Part shown: positions 5,690-12,325 of the stretch, one piece after another | Layout of the letters: the number at the start of each line of letters is the position of its first letter | Position numbering within the stretch: position 1 is the stretch's first letter | Assembly: GCA_947629875.1 (NCBI GenBank) | Contig: CANRFK010000033.1 | Location: forward strand, 1 to 12,362 | Direction: 5' to 3' | Length of the DNA stretch: 12,362 nucleotides | DNA from: an uncultured Clostridia bacterium | GTDB taxonomy: Bacteria > Bacillota > Clostridia > Christensenellales > Borkfalkiaceae | The notes under the pieces: model-generated | What the model saw: only the letters and a program-made list of their open reading frames with translations | Told to the model about the DNA's origin: nothing | Database searches by the model: none | Position numbers and translations under genes: made by a program

Positions 5690-7120
5690 ATGGGCAAGGA
5701 GAATCAATTCGTCAAAGAGATTGCCGACATCGAAACAGACTTCCCGCAGTGGTATACCGACGTCGTGCTCAAAACCAAGTTGGTGGATTACGGCCCCGTC
5801 AAGGGCACCATGGTCATCCGCCCCTACGGCTATGCGATTTGGGAGAACATCCAGCGCGAGATGGATGCCCGTTTCAAGGCGGCGGGCGTGGAAAACGCCT
5901 ACTTCCCGCTCCTCATCCCCATGAGTTTCATGACGAAGGAGGCCGAGCACGTCGAAGGCTTCGCTCCCGAGGTCGCCGTCGTCACGCATGCGGGCGGGGC
6001 GAAACTCGAAGAGCCCCTCGTCATCCGTCCCACATCGGAGACCATCATCGGCCACATGATGGGCAAGTGGGTGGAGAGTTGGCGCGATCTCCCGCTCCGC
6101 CTCAACCAGTGGTGCAACGTCATGCGTTGGGAGAAGACCACGCGCCCCTTCCTCCGCACGAGCGAGTTCTTGTGGCAGGAAGGCCACTCCGTCTACGCGA
6201 CGGGGGAGGCGGCCGAAGAGGAGACCCTCCGCATGCTCGCTCTGTACCGCGAATTTGCGGAAACCGTGCTATGTATGCCCGTTTTGACGGGCAGGAAGAC
6301 GGAGAAGGAGAAGTTCGCGGGCGCCGTCGCCACCTACGGCATGGAGGCCATGATGCACGACGGCAAGAGTTTGCAGTCGGGCACCACCCACTACATGGGG
6401 CAGAACTTCGCCAAGGCGTTCAGCATTCAGTACACGGGCAAGGAGGGCGCCCTCGAATACGGCTACACCATGAGTTACGGCGTCTCCACGCGCCTCATCG
6501 GGGCGATCATCATGACGCACGGCGACGCCCGCGGCCTCATCCTGCCGCCGCCCGTGGCGCCCGTGCAGGTCATCATCGTGCCCATCGCTATGAAGAAGGA
6601 GGGCGTGCTGGATGCGGCAAACGCCTTAAAAGAGGAACTGAAAGCGGCGGGCATCCGCGCACAGGTCGACGACACTGACAATTCCCCCGGCTGGAAATAC
6701 AACGAGTGGGAGATGAAGGGCGTGCCGCTCCGCATCGAGCTCGGCCCCCGCGATATCGAGGCAGGCAAGTTCGTCGCTGTGCGAAGAGACGAGACGGAAA
6801 AAACAGAGTACGAGAGGGCGGATGCCGTCAAAACCGTGCAAACGTTGCTCGGTTTGATGAAGAAGAGCCTCTTTGCGCGTGCGCAGCAGCGCATGCAGTC
6901 GCGCACCGTCACGGCGGGCTCGCTCGACGAATTGTTGCAGGGCGTGGACGGCGGAAACTTCGTCCGCGCGGGCTGGTGCGGCGACCGCGCCTGCGAGGAC
7001 AAGGTCAAGGAATTCGCGCAGGCCACCGCCCGCGTCATCGACGAAAATCATACCGAAACAACCTGCATCTGTTGCGGCAAACCCGCCAAGCATACCGTCT
7101 TTTTCGCCCGCGCATACTAA
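5690..7120 (+). CDS. proS: Prolyl-tRNA synthetase (short, zinc-binding type)
   Basis: Class IIa aminoacyl-tRNA synthetase that charges tRNA-Pro with proline. The 476 residues match the shorter archaeal/eukaryotic-like ProRS (ProS type 3), which lacks the large editing insertion between motifs 2 and 3 of the E. coli type. Landmarks: FPQWYTDVVLKTKLVDY near the N-terminus, VIRPTSETI, motif 2 around RTSEFLWQEGHS (R156 onward), SYGVSTRLIGAIIMTHGD before the active-site motif 3 region, the anticodon-binding domain VQVIIVPIAMK, and a C-terminal zinc domain with C430, C435, C459 and C462, ending in the family-typical FARAY. ATG at 5690 is supported by GGAG at 5680-5683. Own promoter; no terminator seen downstream. 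Monocistronic or possibly reading toward asnS across 520 bp of repeats. Confidence 0.97.
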   Translation: MGKENQFVKEIADIETDFPQWYTDVVLKTKLVDYGPVKGTMVIRPYGYAIWENIQREMDARFKAAGVENAYFPLLIPMSFMTKEAEHVEGFAPEVAVVTHAGGAKLEEPLVIRPTSETIIGHMMGKWVESWRDLPLRLNQWCNVMRWEKTTRPFLRTSEFLWQEGHSVYATGEAAEEETLRMLALYREFAETVLCMPVLTGRKTEKEKFAGAVATYGMEAMMHDGKSLQSGTTHYMGQNFAKAFSIQYTGKEGALEYGYTMSYGVSTRLIGAIIMTHGDARGLILPPPVAPVQVIIVPIAMKKEGVLDAANALKEELKAAGIRAQVDDTDNSPGWKYNEWEMKGVPLRIELGPRDIEAGKFVAVRRDETEKTEYERADAVKTVQTLLGLMKKSLFARAQQRMQSRTVTAGSLDELLQGVDGGNFVRAGWCGDRACEDKVKEFAQATARVIDENHTETTCICCGKPAKHTVFFARAY

Positions 7121-7177
7121 AAGTTTCGCAAATTTCTTCTTATACAGAGCCCTGCGGGCGGCATACTGCGGGCAAAG

Positions 7178-7422
7178 AAATTATGCGCCCCGCGCGCACC
7201 ATTCGTCTACTAAGCGCGGCACGAGCGGCATAGCCGCGAAGTAGGGGTTAATTTGAGCATCTCTCAACAATTCGCCCGCGAATAGTTCGTTCTCAAAGAC
7301 ATTAAGCCGCAAGTATGCGGCAAATTGGGTCGCCCTACTTCGCCTACGGCTCGTGCCGCGCTTGGATTGTAAGTAGTGCGCGCGGGGCGGCGGAAGTGAA
7401 TTCCGCCTAAGGCACATAATTT
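7178..7422. repeat. 245-bp inverted-repeat element (two B units facing each other)
   Basis: The 520 bp between proS and asnS (7121-7640) hold no convincing gene. This part is a nested inverted repeat: AAATTATG/CATAATTT at the ends (7178-7185, 7415-7422), then GCCCCGCGCGCAC with its complement (7187 onward, ending 7388), then AAGCGCGGCACGAGC with its complement, then GAAGTAGGG with its complement. Small hairpins lie inside or beside the arms: GCCGCA/TGCGGC at 7306-7321 and GGCGGAA/TTCCGCC at 7389-7407. The arm unit (repeat B) recurs three times at 9057-9458. The structure resembles a MITE or a highly structured RNA. No target-site duplication was recognised. Confidence 0.75.
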
Positions 7423-7455
7423 ACAGCAAGGACGGGAATGCGGCTATCCCCCCCA

Positions 7456-7575
7456 CCCGCGGAGCGGAATAGCCTCCGCGGCGAGCGCGATTTCGTGAAA
7501 TCGCGTGAGACGAGGAGGGCCGCAAGCGGCGAGCGCGCGAGGAGTTAGCGAATAGTTGAAAGTTGTACTCCGCCA
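7456..7575. repeat. Repeat C, copy 2
   Basis: It shares the 25-mer (7456-7480), GGAGGGCCGCAA (7514-7525) and the tail with GCGCGAGGAG and GTTGAAAGTTG with the copy at 4365-4599. Its hairpin core is different: CGCGATTTC/GAAATCGCG (7486-7494 with 7497-7505). It ends about 65 bp before asnS. Confidence 0.82.
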
Positions 7576-7640
7576 ATCCTCCGTCCGTCCCCTAAAACCT
7601 CAAAACTCACAAAACGCTGTCGATTTCAGGAGAAAAAACT

Positions 7641-9014
7641 ATGAAACATCTCGATATTTCCGAAGCGATTTCCAAGGCCGAATTGCGCGGGCAAACGGCC
7701 GTCGTATGCGGCTGGGTGCGCACCTTCCGCGATAGCGCCAACGTCGCCTTTCTGGAGCTCTCCGATGGCTCGTCCTTCCGCAAATTGCAGGCCGTCATCG
7801 ATAAATCCAAGCTCACCGTCGACCCCGCCTGTACGGCAACGGGCGCGGCGATCGTCGTTCGCGGCACGCTCGCGCAGGCATACAAGGGGGAGGGCAACGA
7901 GCTCAACGCCGAAACCATCTCCCTTCTCGGCAAGTGCCCCGCGGAGTTCCCCATCCAGAAGAAGCGCACCACGCTCGAATTTTTGCGCACCATTCCGCAT
8001 CTCCGCCTCCGCACGAACACCTTTCAGGCCGTGTTCCGCGTGCGTTCGGTGGCGGCGCAGGCCATTCACCGCTACTTCCACGCGCACGGGTTCTATTATG
8101 TGAACACCCCGCTCATCACGGCGAGCGACTGCGAGGGCGCGGGCGAGATGTTCCGCGTCACCACGCGTCCGTGGAACGCCAACGCCAAGGATGAAGAGGA
8201 GTACTATAAAAACGATTTCTTCGGCGTGAAGGCGGGGCTCTCCGTCTCGGGTCAGCTCGAGGGCGAGGTCGCCGCTATGGCGCTCGGCAAAATCTACACC
8301 TTCGGGCCCTCCTTCCGCGCCGAAAATTCCAACACCACGCGCCACCTTGCAGAATTTTGGCATATTGAACCCGAAGTTGCCTTCGCAGAACTGCCCGACG
8401 TCATCGAACTCGCCGAGGATCTTCTGAAATATCTCATCAACGCGGTCATGGAGGAGTGCCCCGAGGAGCTCAAATTCTTCGATAGTTTTGTCGAGAAGGG
8501 GCTTTTGGAGAAGCTCACCCACGTCGCCCATTCCGATTTCGCCGTGTGCACGTACACCGAGGCGATCAAGATCCTCGAAAAAGAGAACGGCCGCTTCCAA
8601 TTCCCCGTGCATTGGGGGAGCGACCTGCAATCGGAGCATGAGAAGTACCTCACCGAGCAGGTGTTTAAGCGCCCCGTGTTCGTCACCGACTACCCCAAGG
8701 AGATCAAGTCCTTCTACATGAAGCAGAACCCCGACGGCAAGACGGTCGCGGCAACCGATTTGCTCGTCCCCGGCATCGGCGAGATCATCGGCGGCAGCGA
8801 GAGGGAGGCGGACTACGAAAAACTCGTCGCGGCGATGGACGCGCGGAAGATGGATAAGTCGGCGTACGCGCAGTACCTCGATTTGCGCAAGTTCGGAAGC
8901 GTCCCGCACGGCGGCTTCGGCCTCGGCTTCGAGCGGTTCGTCATGTACGTCACGGGCATGGAGAACATCCGCGATGTCACCCTCTTCCCCCGCAGCGTCA
9001 AAAACATCATGTAA
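7641..9014 (+). CDS. asnS: Asparaginyl-tRNA synthetase
   Basis: Class IIb aminoacyl-tRNA synthetase charging tRNA-Asn directly with asparagine. 457 residues, a usual length. An N-terminal OB-fold anticodon domain (about 15-110, CGWVRTFRDSANVAFLELSDG) is followed by the catalytic core. Motif 2 is FGPSFRAENSNTTRHLAEFW (from F221), whose NTTRHLAEFWHIEPE wording is AsnRS-like rather than AspRS-like. Motif 3 is GGFGLGFERF (G424-F433 region, R432). An AGGAGA ribosome binding site lies 8 nt before the ATG. No clear promoter was found in the repeat-filled 520 bp upstream, so expression may depend on read-through from proS or on a start within the repeats. No T-box is visible. Confidence 0.97.
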   Translation: MKHLDISEAISKAELRGQTAVVCGWVRTFRDSANVAFLELSDGSSFRKLQAVIDKSKLTVDPACTATGAAIVVRGTLAQAYKGEGNELNAETISLLGKCPAEFPIQKKRTTLEFLRTIPHLRLRTNTFQAVFRVRSVAAQAIHRYFHAHGFYYVNTPLITASDCEGAGEMFRVTTRPWNANAKDEEEYYKNDFFGVKAGLSVSGQLEGEVAAMALGKIYTFGPSFRAENSNTTRHLAEFWHIEPEVAFAELPDVIELAEDLLKYLINAVMEECPEELKFFDSFVEKGLLEKLTHVAHSDFAVCTYTEAIKILEKENGRFQFPVHWGSDLQSEHEKYLTEQVFKRPVFVTDYPKEIKSFYMKQNPDGKTVAATDLLVPGIGEIIGGSEREADYEKLVAAMDARKMDKSAYAQYLDLRKFGSVPHGGFGLGFERFVMYVTGMENIRDVTLFPRSVKNIM

Positions 9015-9042
9015 TTTATTACGGATTTCCCCCTCGCAGGGA

Positions 9043-9153
9043 TACCGCGTCATTCTGCCCCGCGCGCACCATTCGTCTACCAAGCGCGGCACGAGCGCAT
9101 AGCGCGAAGTACGGAGCGTAGCGACGGAAGAATCCCGAACAACGCAGTCCGAT
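9043..9153 (+). repeat. 111-bp direct repeat, copy 1 (contains a B unit)
   Basis: It starts TACCGCGTCATTCTGCCCCG and ends AGTCCGAT. It matches 9256-9366 at 110 of 111 positions (GC versus GA in AACGCAG/AACGAAG). The B unit occupies 9057 to about 9111. The edges (GTCATTCTG and GGAAGAATCC) resemble a dispersed motif I recall from many gut bacterial genomes. No gene was found in 9015-9612, which consists largely of repeats. Confidence 0.9.
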
Positions 9154-9181
9154 AGCCCCCTTCTCGGGGACTTTTTTCTTG

Positions 9182-9220
9182 CCTTCCCCTTGAGGGGAAG
9201 GTGGCGCGCCTTTGCGCGCC
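9182..9220 (+). repeat. Double-hairpin repeat E
   Basis: Two adjacent perfect stems: CCTTCCCC/GGGGAAGG (9182-9189 with 9194-9201) and GGCGCGC/GCGCGCC (9203-9209 with 9214-9220). This CTTCCCCTTGAGGGGAAGG element is, from memory, a dispersed intergenic repeat in Firmicutes genomes. It is the first strong hairpin downstream of asnS but has no T-run on the plus strand. Confidence 0.7.
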
Positions 9221-9255
9221 GAAAGGGGTGTGCATACCGCCAGCGTCCTTTGGGT

Positions 9256-9366
9256 TACCGCGTCATTCTGCCCCGCGCGCACCATTCGTCTACCAAGCGC
9301 GGCACGAGCGCATAGCGCGAAGTACGGAGCGTAGCGACGGAAGAATCCCGAACAACGAAGTCCGAT
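9256..9366 (+). repeat. 111-bp direct repeat, copy 2
   Basis: Second copy of 9043-9153 with one mismatch, same orientation, starting 213 bp downstream of the first. Such near identity implies recent duplication or gene conversion. Confidence 0.9.
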
Positions 9367-9395
9367 CCAGCCCCCTCGTGGGTTTTTTTCGTCCC

Positions 9396-9484
9396 CTCAT
9401 ACCGCCCCGCGCGCACCATTGTCTACCAAGCGCGGCACGAGCCGTAGGCGAAGTAGGCTTCGCAGTAGTCGAGTGTATCTTGCC
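9396..9484 (+). repeat. Repeat D, copy 3, with a B unit inside
   Basis: The left boundary CTCATACCG (9396-9404) and right boundary GAGTGTATCTTGCC (9471-9484) match the D elements at 4231 and 5463. Between them lies a B unit (GCCCCGCGCGCACC from 9404, through the GAAGTAGG stretch near 9458) instead of the simple GC-rich hairpin. Repeat A follows immediately. Confidence 0.75.
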
Positions 9485-9516
9485 CCCTCCACGGGAGGGG
9501 GGTAGGGGGGTGGGGC
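9482..9516 (+). repeat. Repeat A, copy 3 (35-bp core)
   Basis: The core of repeat A with both hairpin arms and the G-runs intact. The hairpin loop differs (ACG instead of TTG), while the stem is unchanged. The left 21 bases of the 56-bp form are missing. Confidence 0.88.
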
Positions 9517-9573
9517 ACTCCAAAAATTTTTTCAAAAATCCTGTCATACATCCCGCCGAAATTCTCGCGTACG

Positions 9574-9582
9574 TGGTACAAT
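9574..9582 (+). promoter_or_regulatory. Extended -10 promoter candidate
   Basis: TGG followed by TACAAT (9577-9582) forms an extended -10 box. No -35 hexamer is visible at the right distance. The start would be near 9589, ahead of AGGAGGAG and the 41-codon ORF. Confidence 0.45.
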
Positions 9583-9612
9583 CAAAGTGTGAAAAACAGG
9601 AGGAGAAAAAAC

Positions 9613-9738
9613 ATGAAAAAAGCGAGCGGAAAAACAGAGGGTCAAACCAAAAAGCGGGGCGGCGCGCAAAAAATTATCCCTCCCCGCGGGCGCGCAGTTC
9701 CCCCTACGGGGGAACTGCGCGCCCGCGGGGAGGGATAA
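9613..9738 (+). CDS. Possible small ORF (41 aa) truncated by a hairpin
   Basis: Not recognised. A strong AGGAGGAG lies 7 nt before an ATG, with an extended -10 upstream. The product begins MKKASGKTEGQTKKRGGAQK, Lys/Gly-rich and probably disordered. The second half (from residue 21) is encoded entirely by the perfect hairpin at 9674-9738, and the stop codon TAA is the last three bases of the hairpin. It may be the start of a once longer gene interrupted by a palindromic element, a leader peptide for the downstream flavin-reductase gene, or no gene at all. Expression signals are better than the protein sequence. Confidence 0.35.
   Translation: MKKASGKTEGQTKKRGGAQKIIPPRGRAVPPTGELRARGEG
9674..9738. 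repeat. 31-bp perfect hairpin element
   Basis: Bases 9674-9704 and 9708-9738 are exact inverted copies with a 3-nt loop (TAC), 65 bp in all, running from TTATCCC to GGGATAA. On the plus strand it is followed by AAAAGG, so it is not a plus-strand terminator. On the minus strand it is followed by six T and would act as one, although no minus-strand gene ends here. Confidence 0.9.
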
Positions 9739-9761
9739 AAGGAAAAAACAATATAAAAACC

Positions 9762-9790
9762 TTGACAATCACCCGCCCGTCGGGTACAAT
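9762..9790 (+). promoter_or_regulatory. Promoter of the flavin-reductase-like gene
   Basis: A perfect TTGACA (9762-9767), a 17-nt spacer, and TACAAT (9785-9790). The leader is about 24 nt with GGAGGA at 9808-9813, 7 nt before the ATG. The spacer end contains a small inverted repeat, ACCCG/CGGGT (9771-9785), which could be regulatory. Confidence 0.85.
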
Positions 9791-9820
9791 AAAAACACAA
9801 AATTTTCGGAGGAATGCAAC

Positions 9821-10390
9821 ATGAAAAGTTTGGGCGTAAAAGCGTATCTCTACCCGATGCCGACGTACATGATCGGCACGTACAACGAAGACGGCTCGGT
9901 GGACGCGATGATGATGGCGTGGGGCGGCATCTGCGCGGAGGACATGGTCGCACTCAACCTCGATGAGACCCACAGAACGGTCGCCAACCTCAAAGCGCGG
10001 GGCGCTTTCACTTTGGGAATGCCGGGCGTCGATACCCTCGCCGCGTCCGACTATCTCGGCATCGTCTCGGGAAATGATGTGCCCGATAAATTCGCCCGCT
10101 CGGGGCTTCACGCCGTAAAGAGCGAAAGGGTCGATGCGCCCGTCATCACAGAGTACCCCGTCACCCTCGAGTGCACCGTTGTCGAAATGCAGGAGCAGCC
10201 CTACGGCCTCCGCGTTTTGGGCAGGATCGTCAACATCCTCGCCGATGAGAAAGTGGTCAACGAGAAGGGCAGGGTGGACGCCGAAAAGCTCGATGTGTTC
10301 GTGTTCGACGAGATGGGGCATAACTACCTTTCCCTCGGCAAAAAAGTGGGTAAGGCGTGGGGAAGCGGCAAGGAATTTCTCAAAAAATAG
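9821..10390 (+). CDS. Flavin reductase family protein (FMN-binding split barrel)
   Basis: A 189-residue protein of the flavoredoxin/flavin-reductase-like group: a split beta-barrel that binds FMN and typically passes electrons from reduced carriers or NAD(P)H. Supporting segments are the N-terminal PMPTYMIGTYNEDGSVDAMM (13-32), AWGGICAEDMVALNLDETHRT with the conserved N-terminal barrel wording, FTLGMPGVDTLAASDYLGIVSG, and a C-terminal FDEMGHNYLSLGKKVGKAW. Length is normal. No iron-sulfur or rubredoxin motif is fused. It has its own strong promoter (9762-9790). The next gene also has its own promoter, so it is likely monocistronic. Physiological partner unknown; a role in redox or oxidative defence is inference only. 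Confidence 0.88.
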   Translation: MKSLGVKAYLYPMPTYMIGTYNEDGSVDAMMMAWGGICAEDMVALNLDETHRTVANLKARGAFTLGMPGVDTLAASDYLGIVSGNDVPDKFARSGLHAVKSERVDAPVITEYPVTLECTVVEMQEQPYGLRVLGRIVNILADEKVVNEKGRVDAEKLDVFVFDEMGHNYLSLGKKVGKAWGSGKEFLKK

Positions 10391-10464
10391 CCCGCCCGCA
10401 GCCCGCAAAAGTTTGCAAAAGCCCGCATAAGGGGCGCAAATTTTCAAATATCCGCGCCGAACGT

Positions 10465-10493
10465 TTGACATCCGCCCGCGCGGCAATTATAAT
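10465..10493 (+). promoter_or_regulatory. Consensus promoter of tyrS, giving a leaderless start
   Basis: A perfect TTGACA (10465-10470), an exact 17-nt spacer, and a perfect TATAAT (10488-10493). The tyrS ATG is at 10502-10504, only 8 nt after the -10 box, so transcription should begin at or within 1-2 nt of the start codon. The intergenic DNA 10391-10464 holds no clear terminator. Confidence 0.9.
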
Positions 10494-10501
10494 AAATTTA
10501 T

Positions 10502-11698
10502 ATGAACGGCAACATTTTGGATACCCTCAAAGAGCGGGGATTTATCAAGCAGACGGTGTACGAGGACGAGCTTCGGGAGATGCTCTCCCGCGAGAGCGTG
10601 CCCTTCTACATCGGGTTCGATCCGACGGCGGACAGCCTTCACGTCGGGCACTTTATGCAACTTGTCATCATGAAGTGGATGCAGGATGCGGGCCACAAGC
10701 CCATCGTGCTCATCGGCGGCGGCACCGCCATGGTGGGCGACCCCTCGGGCAGAACGGATATGCGCGCGATGCTGACGAAGGAGACCATCGCCCATCACGT
10801 GGAGTGCTTCAAAAAGCAGATGGCGCGCTTCGTCCGCTTCGAGGGCGAGAACGCCGCCATCGTCGTCAACAACGCCGATTGGCTGTTGAACCTCAACTAT
10901 GTCGACTTTTTGCGCGACATCGGCGTGCATTTTTCCGTGAACAAGATGCTCACCGCCGAATGCTTCAAAACGAGAATGGAGCGGGGGCTCTCCTTCCTCG
11001 AATTCAACTACATGCTCATGCAGGCGTACGACTTTTTGGTGTTGCACCAAAGATACGGCTGCTCTTTGGAGCTCGGCGGCGACGACCAGTGGAGCAACAT
11101 CTTGGCGGGCGCCGATCTCATTCGCAGAAAGGAGCACAAACCCGCCTTCGCCATGACGACGGCGCTTCTCACCACGAGCGAGGGCAAGAAGATGGGCAAG
11201 ACGCAGAAGGGCGCCCTTTGGCTGGACGAGAACAAGACGAGCCCCTACGAATTCTATCAGTATTGGCGCAACACGGCGGACGAGGACGTGGAAAAGTGCT
11301 TCCGCATGCTCACGTTTTTGCCCCTCGATGAGATCGAAGAACTGTGCCGCTACCGCGACGAGCGCATGAACGCCGCAAAGGAGCGGCTCGCCTTCGAACT
11401 TACAAAAATGGTACATGGGGTGGAAAAAGCCGAAAAGGCGCAGTCCGAAGCGCGGGCGGCGTTCGGCGGCGCGGGCGAAATGCCCACCGTGGAAATTCCC
11501 GCCGCAACCCCCAATTTGGTCGCCGCGCTCGTCGCGGCGGGGCTCTGTAAGTCCAACGGCGAAGCGCGCAGGCTCATCGAGCAGGGCGGCGTCTCTGTGA
11601 ACGAGGAAAAGGCGACCGACTTCACCATGCCGCTCCCCGCGGGGGAATTTGTCCTGCACAAGGGCAAGAAGGTGCACGTCAAAGTCGTGCTCAAATAA
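10502..11698 (+). CDS. tyrS: Tyrosyl-tRNA synthetase
   Basis: Class Ic aminoacyl-tRNA synthetase charging tRNA-Tyr, 398 residues. The Rossmann catalytic domain has the HIGH-type signature DPTADSLHVGH (HVGH at 47-50) and the KMSKS-type loop KMGKT (230-234). GGDDQWSNI, in the tyrosine/ATP site, lies between them. A C-terminal S4 RNA-binding domain (about 337-398) carries LCKSNGEARRLIEQGGVSVN. The start MNGNILDTLKERGFIKQTVY matches the usual TyrRS N-terminus, so a later start is unlikely. No Shine-Dalgarno precedes it (AATAAATTTAT), consistent with a leaderless mRNA from the consensus promoter. Its stop overlaps the yigZ start (TAATG). No T-box leader is possible in the space available. Confidence 0.97.
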   Translation: MNGNILDTLKERGFIKQTVYEDELREMLSRESVPFYIGFDPTADSLHVGHFMQLVIMKWMQDAGHKPIVLIGGGTAMVGDPSGRTDMRAMLTKETIAHHVECFKKQMARFVRFEGENAAIVVNNADWLLNLNYVDFLRDIGVHFSVNKMLTAECFKTRMERGLSFLEFNYMLMQAYDFLVLHQRYGCSLELGGDDQWSNILAGADLIRRKEHKPAFAMTTALLTTSEGKKMGKTQKGALWLDENKTSPYEFYQYWRNTADEDVEKCFRMLTFLPLDEIEELCRYRDERMNAAKERLAFELTKMVHGVEKAEKAQSEARAAFGGAGEMPTVEIPAATPNLVAALVAAGLCKSNGEARRLIEQGGVSVNEEKATDFTMPLPAGEFVLHKGKKVHVKVVLK

Positions 11699-12324
11699 TG
11701 GGTTACAGGAGCATTGCGGGCAAGGCGTTCGCGGAGAAGGTCATCGAAAAATCGCACTTTCTCGCCTACGCGCGGCACGTCGAGGGCGAGGAGGCGGCGC
11801 GCGCCGCCCTCGCCGAAGTTTGCGCCATGCACCCGCTCGCGACCCACGTCTGCTACGCGTTTATCGCCGATAAAGCGGGCAACTTGCAGCGGTTTTCCGA
11901 TATGGGAGAGCCGCAGGGCACCGCGGGCATGCCCATCTTGGGCGTCATCAAGGCGCAGGAACTTCGGGAGACGCTCGTCGCCGTCGTGCGCTACTTCGGC
12001 GGCATCAAGTTGGGCGCGGGGGGACTGACGCGCGCCTACGCGGGCAGCGCCTCGGCGGCGCTTGCCGAAGCAAAAATTTGCAACTTCGAGATGTGCGAAG
12101 AGCTCGCGCTCTCCGTCGAATATGCGGACGTGAACGCCGCCATGCGCTTTTTGGAGGGGCGGGAAATTCTCTCCAAAAATTTTGCCGAGCGGGCGGAATT
12201 CACCGTTGCCGTCAAGGAGAGCGAGGCGGAAACTTTCAAGGCGCGGGCGCGCGATTTCTTCAACGGAAAAATTCAAATGACAGCCGGCAAGCGGTACTAT
12301 TTCCCGTTTGCCGCGGAGGAGTAA
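11698..12324 (+). CDS. yigZ: YigZ/IMPACT family protein (UPF0029)
   Basis: A 208-residue cytosolic protein of the YigZ/YvyE family, related to the eukaryotic translation regulator IMPACT. An N-terminal ribosomal-S5-like fold carries the signature FSDMGEPQGTAGMPIL (67-81) and the following VRYFGGIKLGAGGLTRAY (97-114). A C-terminal ferredoxin-like EF-G-IV-type domain (about 135-205) ends GKRYYFPF. The biochemical role in bacteria is not settled; ribosome- or nucleic-acid-associated functions have been proposed. Its ATG overlaps the tyrS stop by one base, so it is translationally coupled to tyrS. Confidence 0.95.
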   Translation: MGYRSIAGKAFAEKVIEKSHFLAYARHVEGEEAARAALAEVCAMHPLATHVCYAFIADKAGNLQRFSDMGEPQGTAGMPILGVIKAQELRETLVAVVRYFGGIKLGAGGLTRAYAGSASAALAEAKICNFEMCEELALSVEYADVNAAMRFLEGREILSKNFAERAEFTVAVKESEAETFKARARDFFNGKIQMTAGKRYYFPFAAEE

Positions 12325-12325
12325 C

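Noticed and set aside
7626..9092. 488-codon open frame on the minus strand opposite asnS
   Set aside because: GC-rich antisense shadow. The plus strand encodes a complete AsnRS with all motifs, and the minus frame has no RBS or recognisable domains.
9043..9458. CRISPR-like array
   Set aside because: Repeats are about 110 bp or irregular, spacing is uneven, and no cas genes are nearby.
9201..9824. 207-codon plus-strand frame through the repeat island
   Set aside because: It runs through repeats B, D, A and the 31-bp hairpin, has no RBS, and crosses the promoter of the following gene.
10487..11677. 396-codon open frame on the minus strand opposite tyrS
   Set aside because: Antisense shadow of a complete TyrRS; charged, low-complexity composition and no start signals.
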